A stretch of DNA of 64,000 nt from Arthrobacter crusticola (GTDB lineage: Bacteria > Actinomycetota > Actinomycetes > Actinomycetales > Micrococcaceae): NCBI RefSeq assembly GCF_004357995.1, contig NZ_SMTK01000003.1, positions 310,001-374,000 of the forward strand. Direction: 5' to 3'. Numbering within the stretch: position 1 is the first letter of the stretch; each line of letters begins with the position of its first letter. A program made the translations under genes and the position numbers. Positions 45,933 through 53,580 of the stretch are shown here, in pieces. The notes under the pieces were generated by a model. It made no database searches. It worked only from the letters and a program-made list of their open reading frames with translations, and had not been told where the DNA came from.

Positions 45933-46606
45933 GCGCCTACCAGTCCCTGCGCGACTATGCGGAGTCCATGAAGGACGCCGACTCGCTTGACCTGCCGACC
46001 GCCTGGCGCCTGCGGATCCTCAACCCGAAGAAGGCACGGCGGGCGGCGGTGCTGATTCTCTTTGGGACGGCCGATGACCATCTGGCGCCCGGCCATCCGG
46101 CCACCGCGCCGGCCGACCTCGACCTGCTGCTGGTCCAGCGCGCGGATTCCCTCAACAACCATCCCGGGCAGGTCGCCTTCCCCGGTGGTGCCATCGACCC
46201 CGGTGATGCCGACGAGCGGGCGGCCGCCCTGCGGGAGGCACAGGAGGAGACCGGGCTGGAGCCCTCGGGAGTCGAGGTGCTCTGCGCACTGCCCGAGGTC
46301 GGACTGCCCTACAGCAACTTCCTGGTCACGCCCGTGCTTGGCTGGTGGCTGCTGCCCACCCCGGTCGGCGTCGTGGACGAGGGCGAGTCGGCCCAGGTCT
46401 TCCGCGCGCCCGTCCGGGACCTGCTGAATCCGGCCAACCGCAGGACGGTCGCGTTCCAGCGCGGCGGTTCCACCGGCCTCAGCCCCGGCTTCGTCCTGCC
46501 CGAGGCCACCGTGTGGGGATTCACCGGGATGCTTCTCAGTTCCCTGTTCGATGCCCTGGGCTGGACCGAGCCGTGGGACGAGTCGCTGGTCATCCCGCCG
46601 CCCTGA
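45929..46606 (+). CDS. CoA-pyrophosphatase-type NUDIX hydrolase
   Basis: A 225-residue NUDIX protein of the UPF0035 (NudL/NUDT7-like) group, predicted to cleave CoA or its derivatives into 4'-phosphopantetheine and 3',5'-ADP. The group's own motif [21 protein letters not shown] is followed by the NUDIX box ([29 protein letters not shown]). The start is GTG, overlapping the nth stop by four bases, so it is translated together with nth. It ends just before a REP-like palindrome that separates it from the convergent polymerase gene. Confidence 0.9.
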   Translation: MSAYQSLRDYAESMKDADSLDLPTAWRLRILNPKKARRAAVLILFGTADDHLAPGHPATAPADLDLLLVQRADSLNNHPGQVAFPGGAIDPGDADERAAALREAQEETGLEPSGVEVLCALPEVGLPYSNFLVTPVLGWWLLPTPVGVVDEGESAQVFRAPVRDLLNPANRRTVAFQRGGSTGLSPGFVLPEATVWGFTGMLLSSLFDALGWTEPWDESLVIPPP

Positions 46607-46660
46607 TTCCGTGGCCCGCCTGGCGGCCGTTCCGCAGCCCCGCTCTCCGCTTCCGCCCCC

Positions 46661-46721
46661 GCCGAGTGTGCACATCACCACCCTTCGCTGCGCGCAGAGC
46701 GTGGTGATGTGCAGTTTCGGC
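46661..46721. repeat. REP-like palindromic element
   Basis: A 13-bp perfect inverted repeat (TGCACATCACCAC 46669-46681, GTGGTGATGTGCA 46701-46713) with outer GCCG/CGGC arms (46661-46664, 46718-46721) gives a 61-bp imperfect palindrome. The loop contains another short palindrome, CTGCGCGCAG. It lies between two convergent genes and could work as a bidirectional terminator. The form resembles repetitive extragenic palindromes, but only one copy is in this window. Confidence 0.7.
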
Positions 46722-46746
46722 GAGACGGAGCCCGGTTCGGGGGGTG

Positions 46747-46793
46747 GACGGTGGACGGCGTGCGGTGCACGGCTGACGGTGGACGGCGTGCGG
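46747..46793. repeat. Tandem direct repeat of 19 bp
   Basis: GACGGTGGACGGCGTGCGG occurs at 46747-46765 and 46775-46793, period 28, with a related spacer between. The second copy ends three bases before the stop end of the polymerase gene. It looks like a partial tandem duplication or a minisatellite; no function is evident. Confidence 0.65.
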
Positions 46794-46796
46794 AGG

Positions 46797-48488
46797 CTAC
46801 TTGGCGTCGGCGTAGGAGTGGACGACGAGGACGTTGACCGCGAATTCGATCGGTATCCTGCCGAACATCAACTCCGTGGCCGCTGCGGCCGACTCCTCGA
46901 TCAACCGGCTGACCTCGCCGGCGCGCTCCTCGGGCACATGGAGCATGACCTCGTCGTGCAGGAAGAAGACGATTCCCGTCACGGCCGCCGGGCCGCCCAG
47001 CACGCGGAGCCTCCGGCGGACCTCCGCCAGCCAGCACAGCGCCCATTCCGCTGCGGTCGACTGCACCACGAAGTTCCGGGTGAAGCGGCCCCGCGACCGG
47101 GCCGCGGCGTCGGCGCGGCGCTGCTCTTCGGCGCTCGTGGTCCGCTGCGCGGCCCGCCACCGTTCGGAGGCCGGCGGGCAGCCCCTCCCGAGGAAACTTC
47201 CGACCGTGCCACCGGATTCGCCGACCCGCGCGGCCGCTTCGACGACGCCGATCGCCCGGGGGTAGGTGCGGGCGAGCTGGGGCATCAGGCGCCCGGACTC
47301 GCCGGTCGTGGCTCCGTACATCGCACCGAGCATCGCCAGCTTGGCCTTGGCGCGGTCCCCGCCGAAGCCCTGTTCGGCAATGCCCTGGTACAGGTCCTTG
47401 CCGCGGGCGGCGGTGGCCAGGGCCGAGTCCTGAGCCAGCGCGGCCAGGACCCGCGGTTCGAGTTGGGCCGCGTCGGCGACGATCAGCACGTGGCCCGGGT
47501 CGGGGCGGACGGCGTCGCGCACCATCCTCGGAATCTGGAGCGCCCCGCCGCCTCGGGAAGCCCACCGCCCGGAGACCACCCCGCCGACGACGTACTCGGG
47601 GCGGAAGCGGCCGTTGTCCACCCAGGTGTCGAGCCAGGTCCAGCCGTTCGCCGTAAGCAGCCGGGAGAGCTTCTTGTAGGCGAGCAGGGGCCCGATCGCC
47701 CGGTGCTTCTGCTGCTCAAGCTCCCAGGAGCGGGTGGTAGCCACCTCGATGCCCGCCCGGTGCAGTGCCCGGATGAGCTCCTGGGGCGAATCCGGGTTCA
47801 GCGTCGGGCTGCCGAGGGCCTCCCGGAGTTCGGTGGCCAGACGTTCGAGGGCCGGTGGGCGCTGGCCTTCGGGCGGGCGGGCGCCCAGCAGCCGCTCGAG
47901 CAGTTCCTCGTGGATGTCACGCCGCCAGGGAAGGCCCGTCGATTCCATTTCGGCGGCCAGCAGCGCGCCGGCCGACTCGGCCGCCAGGAGCAGGGAAAGC
48001 CGGCGGGGGTGGGTGGAGCCGGTCACGGCCTGCAGCTGGGAGCGGAACTCCGCGGCGACGGCCCCGGCCTCGGGTCCGGATGCCGTGGGCACGTCATCGA
48101 ACAGGCTGCTCTGGTTGGGTGCAGGCGGGGGAGGCAGGATCTGCCGGGGCAGGGACGGTTCTTCTCCGTCCACCAGGCGCGAGCGCAGCTCCTCCGCGTA
48201 GGCCGAGGAGGAGCAGTAGGGGGAGAAGGCCAGGACGGCGCGGGTGAGCGCAAGGTCGTGGCAGCGTTCCACGCTGATGCCCGCCGCGAGCAGCCCCGGA
48301 TACCAGGCGCGCGTGCTCTCCCAGACCCAGCGGGGCGAGCCGGCCTCGAACCGGGCGAAGGTGCGGTGCAGGTCTTCGGCGGCGGCATTCACCGCAGGTC
48401 CCGACGGCGCGCCGGCGGTGTCGAGGGGTTGGAAGACGGCGGCGGTGTCCCGGTCGGTGCTGGGCGGGTGCGCCACGACGACATACAT
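46797..48488 (-). CDS. PolA-like 3'-5' exonuclease/DNA polymerase
   Basis: A 563-residue family A polymerase of the actinobacterial type, separate from the essential PolA. The C-terminal half has polymerase motifs A (VADAAQLEPRVLAAL), B (region KAKLAMLGAMYGATTG) and C (FFLHDEVMLHV). The N-terminal third corresponds to the 3'-5' exonuclease part but I see only fragments of its motifs (e.g. ERCHDLALTRAVL), so exonuclease activity is uncertain. A Pro-rich linker (about 138-160) joins the parts. The ATG at 48488 begins the family-like sequence (MYVVVAHPP). A role in DNA repair is inferred from the family. It is divergent from the Tad operon. Confidence 0.88.
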   Translation of the reverse strand: MYVVVAHPPSTDRDTAAVFQPLDTAGAPSGPAVNAAAEDLHRTFARFEAGSPRWVWESTRAWYPGLLAAGISVERCHDLALTRAVLAFSPYCSSSAYAEELRSRLVDGEEPSLPRQILPPPPAPNQSSLFDDVPTASGPEAGAVAAEFRSQLQAVTGSTHPRRLSLLLAAESAGALLAAEMESTGLPWRRDIHEELLERLLGARPPEGQRPPALERLATELREALGSPTLNPDSPQELIRALHRAGIEVATTRSWELEQQKHRAIGPLLAYKKLSRLLTANGWTWLDTWVDNGRFRPEYVVGGVVSGRWASRGGGALQIPRMVRDAVRPDPGHVLIVADAAQLEPRVLAALAQDSALATAARGKDLYQGIAEQGFGGDRAKAKLAMLGAMYGATTGESGRLMPQLARTYPRAIGVVEAAARVGESGGTVGSFLGRGCPPASERWRAAQRTTSAEEQRRADAAARSRGRFTRNFVVQSTAAEWALCWLAEVRRRLRVLGGPAAVTGIVFFLHDEVMLHVPEERAGEVSRLIEESAAAATELMFGRIPIEFAVNVLVVHSYADAK

Positions 48489-48619
48489 GTCTTCATTCTG
48501 CCCGTCCCCGGGCGGGACCATGGGCAGCAGGGCCGCCGGGACGGCCCGCGGATCGGCAGCGTTGTCCACATACGCGGCCGTCGCCGCCGGAGAGAACCGC
48601 GGCCGCACACCCTTGAAGG

Positions 48620-49687
48620 ATGACGGAACGGCGTTCCTGGACTCCCGCAGGCTCGGAGGACCAGCGGGTGGTGCTTGTGGGCGCGGCGCAGGCCCTCCGG
48701 GATGAGGCTGCGAGGGTTGCGGCGGCGGCCGGGGTGGCACTGATCGTGGCGTCCTCAGTGCCGGAGGCGCTTCGGCATTCTCCCTCGGTGCTTCTGCTTG
48801 CCCCGGATGCCGGCGGGGGCGGCCTCCCGCACGGGTGTCCGGTGATCCTGGTCGGCCTGCGCGAGGAGGAGGACGCCGTCTGGTCCGCGGCGGCCGCGCG
48901 GGGTGCCGGCAGGGTGGCGATCCTGCCGCAGGCCGCCGGGTGGCTCGCCGAACACCTGGGCCGGGCGCGGTCGGCCGCCGCGGGCCCGGTGCTCGGGGTC
49001 CTCGGGGCGGCAGGAGGAGCCGGGGCGAGCACGCTCAGCTGCTGGCTCGCCGACGGCGCCGCCTCGACCGGTGCCGCGACCCTCCTGGTCGACGGGGACC
49101 CGCTGGGCGGGGGCATCGAACTGGCTTTGGGTGACGCCGCCGCCGGGCTGCGGTGGCGGGATCTGGACCGTGTGCGCGGGGCGCTGAACCCCGCGCAGTT
49201 CGCGGCCGCACTGCCGCGGCCCGCCGGTTTCTCTTTGCTTTCCCATGGTCCCTTTCGGTCGGCGCCCGTCGGGGCTTCCTCCGCTGCCGGTCCGGTTCTG
49301 GACGCCGCGCGGCAGGCGTTCCAGCTGACCGTCGTCGATCTCGGGACCGCAGGGGGCCTTGACGATGCGCTCCTGGCCTGCTGCGGCAGCGTGGTGCTGC
49401 TGGTGCCGGCCCGGCTGCGTCCGGTGGCAGCGGCGGCCGCCCTGCTCCCCCGGTTCTCGCCCACGCCGGTGCACCTGGTGCTGCGCGGACCCGTCCGGGG
49501 AGGACTCCTGCCGCACCGGGTGGCGGAGGTGCTGGAGGTGCCCGAGCCTGCCTTCCTGCCGCATCTGTCAGGCGTGCCCGCGGCCGAGGCGCAGGGCCGG
49601 CTCCTCGACCGTGGCCGCCAGCGCTCCATCCGCAGGGTTTGCCGGGGCATCCTCGAGACCGCCCTCGACGGCCGGGACGCGGCATGA
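48620..49687 (+). CDS. Septum-site-determining protein Ssd / TadZ-like ATPase
   Basis: A 355-residue ParA/MinD-like protein that opens a Tad/Flp pilus operon. Residues about 15-120 resemble a receiver-like domain. An ATPase-type domain follows with a deviant Walker A (GAAGGAGAST, about residues 133-142) and DGDPLGGGIELAL. In Caulobacter-type systems TadZ/CpaE places the pilus machinery at the pole; in mycobacteria the homologue Ssd affects septum formation. The last four bases overlap the tadA start (ATGA). It is known from the 'helicase/secretion neighbourhood' found in actinobacteria. Confidence 0.85.
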   Translation: MTERRSWTPAGSEDQRVVLVGAAQALRDEAARVAAAAGVALIVASSVPEALRHSPSVLLLAPDAGGGGLPHGCPVILVGLREEEDAVWSAAAARGAGRVAILPQAAGWLAEHLGRARSAAAGPVLGVLGAAGGAGASTLSCWLADGAASTGAATLLVDGDPLGGGIELALGDAAAGLRWRDLDRVRGALNPAQFAAALPRPAGFSLLSHGPFRSAPVGASSAAGPVLDAARQAFQLTVVDLGTAGGLDDALLACCGSVVLLVPARLRPVAAAAALLPRFSPTPVHLVLRGPVRGGLLPHRVAEVLEVPEPAFLPHLSGVPAAEAQGRLLDRGRQRSIRRVCRGILETALDGRDAA

Positions 49688-50901
49688 CCGGGGGGCTTCC
49701 CGGCGCCCGACCCCGCCGGGGCGAGCCGGTGCCGGCCGGAATCCGGGCCGGTGGAACCGACCCGGATATGGTCGACCTCGTCCGCCGCAGTGTGGTCGCC
49801 GGTTCGGCGCCGGTGACCGGTGCCGGGCTCGCGGAGGCCGTCCGGTCCACGGGCAGGCTCCTGGGCTCGGAAGGGACCCTCACCGCCGTCGACGGTATCC
49901 GGGCCGAACTCCAGGGCCTCGGGCCGCTGCACCGGCTCGCCCAGGACGACTCCGTCACCGACATCCTGGTGAACGGGCCCGGGGACGTCTGGGTGGATGG
50001 TGCCGGCGGGCTGCGCCGCGTGCCGCTGGCCTTCGCCGGCGACGACGACGTCCGTGCCCTCGCCTCCCGGCTGGTGGCGGCCGGAGGGCGCAGGCTCGAC
50101 GACGCGAATCCGTGCGTCGACGTGCGGCTCAGGGGCTTCCGGATCCACGCGGTACTCCCGCCGGTTTCGACGGCGGGAACCCTGCTGTCCATCCGCATCC
50201 GCCGGGAGCGGGTCTTCACGCTGACCGAGCTCTGCGCCTCGGGTGCCGTTCCGGCGGACCTGGCCGCCATCCTGGCGCAGGTCGTGCGCAGGCGGCTGAA
50301 CTTCCTCATCAGCGGGGCAACCGGGACGGGGAAGACCACACTGCTTTCGACGCTGCTGGGCCTGAGCAGCCCGGCCGAACGCCTCGTTCTGGTGGAGGAC
50401 GCCGCCGAGCTCAACCCGCTCCACCCCCACACCGTCGGACTTCAATCCCGCCACGGGAACGTCGAGGGCGCCGGCGCGGTCGACCTGGCGGAACTGGTGC
50501 GGCAGGCCCTGAGGATGCGCCCGGACCGCCTGATCGTCGGGGAGTGCCGGGGCGCGGAGGTGCGCGAACTGCTCGCGGCCATGAACACCGGGCACGACGG
50601 CGCCGGAGGTACGGTGCACGCGAACTCCGCCGCCAGCGTCCCTGCCCGGCTGACGGCGCTGGGAGCCCTGGCGGGTATGACCCCCCAGGCGCTCGCGGTG
50701 CAGGCCTCAAGCGCCCTTGATGTTGTCATCCACCTGGTCCGCGGCGCCGAGGGGCGGCGGGTGGAGCGGATCGCCCTGATCGGGCTGTCCGGCGGGCGGC
50801 TCGTCGTGCGGCCCGCATTGACCTCCAGCGGCTCGGCGTGCACCCGCGGCGAGGCCTGGACGGCGCTCACGGCCCGCCTCGCAGGGGAGGGCCCGCGGTG
50901 A
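49684..50901 (+). CDS. tadA: Tad pilus assembly/secretion ATPase
   Basis: Cytoplasmic hexameric ATPase that powers pilus assembly. The 405-residue TadA/CpaF family member has Walker A SGATGTGKTT, an Asp box, Walker B-type region LRMRPDRLIVGECRGAEV and the second His box of secretion ATPases (MNTGHDGAGGTVHANS). The N-terminal domain (about 1-180) contains VNGPGDVWVDGAGG, typical of the family. The ATG overlaps the ssd stop and the stop overlaps the tadB start, so translation is coupled through the operon. Confidence 0.94.
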   Translation: MTGGLPGARPRRGEPVPAGIRAGGTDPDMVDLVRRSVVAGSAPVTGAGLAEAVRSTGRLLGSEGTLTAVDGIRAELQGLGPLHRLAQDDSVTDILVNGPGDVWVDGAGGLRRVPLAFAGDDDVRALASRLVAAGGRRLDDANPCVDVRLRGFRIHAVLPPVSTAGTLLSIRIRRERVFTLTELCASGAVPADLAAILAQVVRRRLNFLISGATGTGKTTLLSTLLGLSSPAERLVLVEDAAELNPLHPHTVGLQSRHGNVEGAGAVDLAELVRQALRMRPDRLIVGECRGAEVRELLAAMNTGHDGAGGTVHANSAASVPARLTALGALAGMTPQALAVQASSALDVVIHLVRGAEGRRVERIALIGLSGGRLVVRPALTSSGSACTRGEAWTALTARLAGEGPR

Positions 50902-51671
50902 CCGGCCTGCTGGTGGGGCTGCTGCTCGCCTTCGCGGTCCTGGTCCTCCGGGCCGATCCTCCGCTGCCCAGCAGCATCCCCGCCGGGCCGGCACCGCCGT
51001 CCGGCGCCCGAGTAGCCCGGGCCGGCCAGACCGGCTTTGCGCGGCGCTTCCGGCGGCAGCCCGCCGTGGAGGCGCACGAGCCGGCCCTCCTGGTGCACCA
51101 GATCACGGGCCTGCTCCGGGCCGGACGATCACCGCTGGTGTTGTGGAAGGATCTTGAGCTTCTCTACGCCGAGGCAGCCGGAACTGGTTCGGTCTTCGCG
51201 GCGCAGGCACTCCCGGTCCTCGGGGCGGCCGGGCGCAGCGCATCCCTGGGTCTGAGCGTCACCGCGGTGCTGCGCGACCCGGGCAGGGCGGAGGGGGCAG
51301 GGGCGCGAGCGGGGCCGGGTGATCCGGCGCCGACCCTGTGGGTGGACCTGGCCTCGTGCTTTTCGGTCGCCGAGCGCAGCGGGGCGCCGCTGGCGGAGGT
51401 CCTGACGCGGTACGCCGTGCAGCTTGATGCGGCGGTGGATGCGCAGGCCGCCCGGGAGACTGCGCTGGCGGGGCCGCGGGCCACCGTGACGCTGCTCGGC
51501 TGGCTTCCGGTCGTCGGAGTGCTGCTCGGCTACCTCATGGGGGTCAATCCCGTGGGGGTGTTTCTGGGGTCCCCGCTCGGGCTGCTAACGCTCCTGCTCG
51601 GTCTCGGGCTGATGCTCGCGGGGCGGCTGTGGTCCAAGCGTCTGGTGGCCGCCGCGGTACGGGGTCCGTGA
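50898..51671 (+). CDS. tadB: TadB-like inner-membrane pilus protein
   Basis: A 257-residue type II secretion F-type protein. It has an N-terminal membrane segment (1-18), a basic Ala-rich cytoplasmic stretch, a helical GspF domain (about 60-195; ITGLLRAGRSPLVLWKDLE, LASCFSVAERSGAPLAEVL), and two close membrane helices near the end (about 200-250). It is shorter than proteobacterial TadB, as usual for actinobacteria. The GTG start overlaps the tadA stop and the stop overlaps the tadC start (TGATG). Confidence 0.85.
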   Translation: MTGLLVGLLLAFAVLVLRADPPLPSSIPAGPAPPSGARVARAGQTGFARRFRRQPAVEAHEPALLVHQITGLLRAGRSPLVLWKDLELLYAEAAGTGSVFAAQALPVLGAAGRSASLGLSVTAVLRDPGRAEGAGARAGPGDPAPTLWVDLASCFSVAERSGAPLAEVLTRYAVQLDAAVDAQAARETALAGPRATVTLLGWLPVVGVLLGYLMGVNPVGVFLGSPLGLLTLLLGLGLMLAGRLWSKRLVAAAVRGP

Positions 51672-52231
51672 TGTCCACCGGAGCCAGCGTGGGGTTGCTT
51701 CTGCTCGCAGCCTCTATGGTGCTGGGCGCCTCCCGCGGAGTGCCGGAGGTACGCGGCAGGGCCCCGGAACCCGGGCCGCGCGACGGCATCATCGATGTCC
51801 CCCTGATGCTCGACCTGATCGGCGCGATGCTCACCGCAGGTGCGCCGGTGACGCACGCGCTGGGGGTGTTGGCCGACTCCTGCGCAGAACCCGTCGCACT
51901 GAAGCTCCGGGGCGTTCGGGGAGCCCTTGAAGTGGGCGCGGAATGGAACAGCGCCTGGGACTCCGGGCCCGCTCCCCGCGGACGGGCCGGCCGGACGGCC
52001 GTTGATGAACTGCGCTCGGCCCTGGGGTTTGCAGCCGTGACCGGCGCGCCGTCCGCTGCGATCGTCCACGCCCGGGCCGCCCAGCTGCGGCGCCGGCAGA
52101 ACCGCGCCCTGGAGCGGCGGGCGGCCGCTCTGGGCGTTCGCCTCGTCGTGCCCCTCGGTGTGTGCGCGCTGCCGGCCTTCGCCTGCCTGGGCGTCGTCCC
52201 GGTCGTCCTGGCGCTCCTTCCCACCGGGTAG
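51671..52231 (+). CDS. tadC: TadC-like inner-membrane pilus protein
   Basis: A 186-residue second GspF-type protein, reduced relative to other TadC proteins. It has an N-terminal membrane segment (about 5-22), a cytoplasmic F domain beginning with DVPLMLDLIGAMLTAGAPVTHAL, and a C-terminal membrane helix pair (GVRLVVPLGVCALPAFACLG...PVVLALLP). It follows tadB with a one-base overlap and together they should form the inner-membrane platform. A small hairpin (52232-52247) follows the stop, before the pilin. Confidence 0.82.
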   Translation: MSTGASVGLLLLAASMVLGASRGVPEVRGRAPEPGPRDGIIDVPLMLDLIGAMLTAGAPVTHALGVLADSCAEPVALKLRGVRGALEVGAEWNSAWDSGPAPRGRAGRTAVDELRSALGFAAVTGAPSAAIVHARAAQLRRRQNRALERRAAALGVRLVVPLGVCALPAFACLGVVPVVLALLPTG

Positions 52232-52247
52232 ACCCGGCCGCCCGGGT
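52232..52247. terminator. Small hairpin after tadC
   Basis: ACCCGG (52232-52237) and CCGGGT (52242-52247) with a CCGC loop, immediately after the tadC stop. Weak and without T-tract; it may be an internal break that lets the pilin gene be expressed separately. Confidence 0.35.
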
Positions 52248-52375
52248 TATCCACTTAGGGCCGGACCCGCGCCCGCGGGGCCGCAGCGGGAGGCAGAGTC
52301 GAAGGACGCCGCAGCCGCGGCGGCCACCACAAGGTCCCGTCGGGTATCGGCGGGACGAAACCCTGAGGAGCACCC

Positions 52376-52816
52376 ATGGCGAAGACCATTCTGTCCCCCG
52401 CGGTCCGGCTGCCGGGACGGGCCGTCCCGATGTCCGGCCGGCTCTGCCGCTGTTCCACAGCCTCCCGCACCCCGCAGGCCTCTTCCGGCGACGCCGCATG
52501 CGGTACGGACCCGGCCGCGTCCACGTCCATCGTGCCGGGGCCCTCCCTGCCGGGGTTGGCCGCGGTGGGCGCTCACGCCCCGGCCGCACCGCCCTCCCTG
52601 AGAACGGCCGGAACGTCCGGCAGCGGACACACCGGACGTCCACTGCCGGGCCGGGTCTCCGTCGGCATGCGCGAAGCGGGGCTGGCGACGGCCGAGTACG
52701 CGATCGTGACACTGGCGGCCGTAGGGTTCGCCGCGCTGCTGGTGGCTGTGCTCTCCAGCAGTGAGATCCGCGGGATGCTGATGTCCCTGATCACCAACGC
52801 CCTCAGCTTCGGGTGA
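52376..52816 (+). CDS. DUF4244 Flp-like pilin with long leader
   Basis: A 146-residue protein whose C-terminal end is the pilin. The motif EAGLATAEYAIV places a prepilin cleavage site after Gly102 with Glu at +5 (Glu107), followed by one hydrophobic helix (about 109-132), as in Flp pilins. The predicted mature part is only 44 residues, while the leader before Gly102 is 102 residues, rich in Pro, Ala, Ser and Gly with several Cys, far longer than usual. The ATG at 52376 has a strong GAGGAG site five bases upstream; the internal ATG (codon 98) has none. Codon bias over the leader matches the rest. It lies in the tad operon before tadE. Confidence 0.8.
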   Translation: MAKTILSPAVRLPGRAVPMSGRLCRCSTASRTPQASSGDAACGTDPAASTSIVPGPSLPGLAAVGAHAPAAPPSLRTAGTSGSGHTGRPLPGRVSVGMREAGLATAEYAIVTLAAVGFAALLVAVLSSSEIRGMLMSLITNALSFG

Positions 52817-52820
52817 GGGC

Positions 52821-53189
52821 ATGAGCCGGCACCTGCAGAGGGGGCGAGGGCCCGAACGCGGGTCGGTCACCGCCGAGCTGGCGGTGGCCCTGCCGGCGCT
52901 CGTCCTTCTGCTCGGCGTGATCCTCGGAGCAGCAACCGTCGGTGTCACCCAGCTTCGCCTGGAGGAGGCGGCCCGGGCCGGGGCGCGGGAGATCGCGCGC
53001 GGGGAGGCCGGAGAATCGGTCGAGGCGACGGTGAGGCGCCTGGCCGGGCCCGGCGCGGGGCTGGAGGTGGCCGGCGACGGGGACTGGACCTCGGTCACCG
53101 TAACCACCCGGGTCCAGGGGCCGTTCCTCGACCTTTTGAAGGTCCGGCTCTCGGCCACGGCCTCCGGCTGGTCCGAACATGCCCGCTAA
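52821..53189 (+). CDS. tadE: TadE-like pseudopilin
   Basis: A 122-residue minor pilin. After a short basic N-terminus comes GSVTAELAVALPALVLLLGVIL, the TadE signature with a prepilin-like G-x-x-x-x-E site and a hydrophobic helix. The C-terminal part is a small beta-rich domain (DWTSVTVTTRVQGPFL). The ATG is four bases after the pilin stop. It overlaps the next gene by 11 bases. Confidence 0.88.
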   Translation: MSRHLQRGRGPERGSVTAELAVALPALVLLLGVILGAATVGVTQLRLEEAARAGAREIARGEAGESVEATVRRLAGPGAGLEVAGDGDWTSVTVTTRVQGPFLDLLKVRLSATASGWSEHAR

Positions 53190-53580
53190 TCACCCTCAGG
53201 TGGAGCGTGGGAGCGGCACGGTGCTCATGGCTGGCCTTGCCGCGGCCCTCATCCTGCTGCTCGCGGCGCTCGTTCTGCTGGTGCAGGGTGCGGTCGGCGG
53301 GGCGCGGGCGGCGGCCGCCGCAGACCTCGCCGCGCTGGCGGGCGCGGACGCCGCGCGGGGCCTGAGGAACGGAGATCCCTGCGACGTCGCCCGCGTCACC
53401 GCCCGCCGGCACCGGGCGGAACTGGTCGGCTGTTTCCGTTCGGGGCCGGGAGGGGTGATTGTCACTGTACGGACCTCGGTGCCGGTCCCGGGAGTCCTGC
53501 CCGAGGCCACCGGGGCCGCGAGGGCCGGCCCGCCCCAGCAGCGGGCCCGCCCACCGCCGCGGGTTCACCCGCGGCGCTAG
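53179..53580 (+). CDS. TadE-like protein of the helicase/secretion neighbourhood
   Basis: A 133-residue protein of the second TadE-like type found in this conserved actinobacterial neighbourhood. It has ERGSGTVLMAGLAAALILLLAAL at the N-terminus, where Glu is replaced by Thr/Val after the Gly, so it may not be processed like TadE. The segment AAAAADLAALAGADAA is typical, and two Cys (CDVARV, GCFRSG) could form a disulfide. The C-terminal 20 residues are Pro/Arg-rich. It overlaps tadE by 11 bases and meets the helicase gene tail to tail through a shared CTAG. Confidence 0.82.
   Translation: MPANHPQVERGSGTVLMAGLAAALILLLAALVLLVQGAVGGARAAAAADLAALAGADAARGLRNGDPCDVARVTARRHRAELVGCFRSGPGGVIVTVRTSVPVPGVLPEATGAARAGPPQQRARPPPRVHPRR

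Noticed and set aside
48493..50619. 708-codon open frame opposite ssd and tadA
   Set aside because: The plus strand has clear ATPase motifs; this frame is low-complexity Arg/Pro/Ala sequence.
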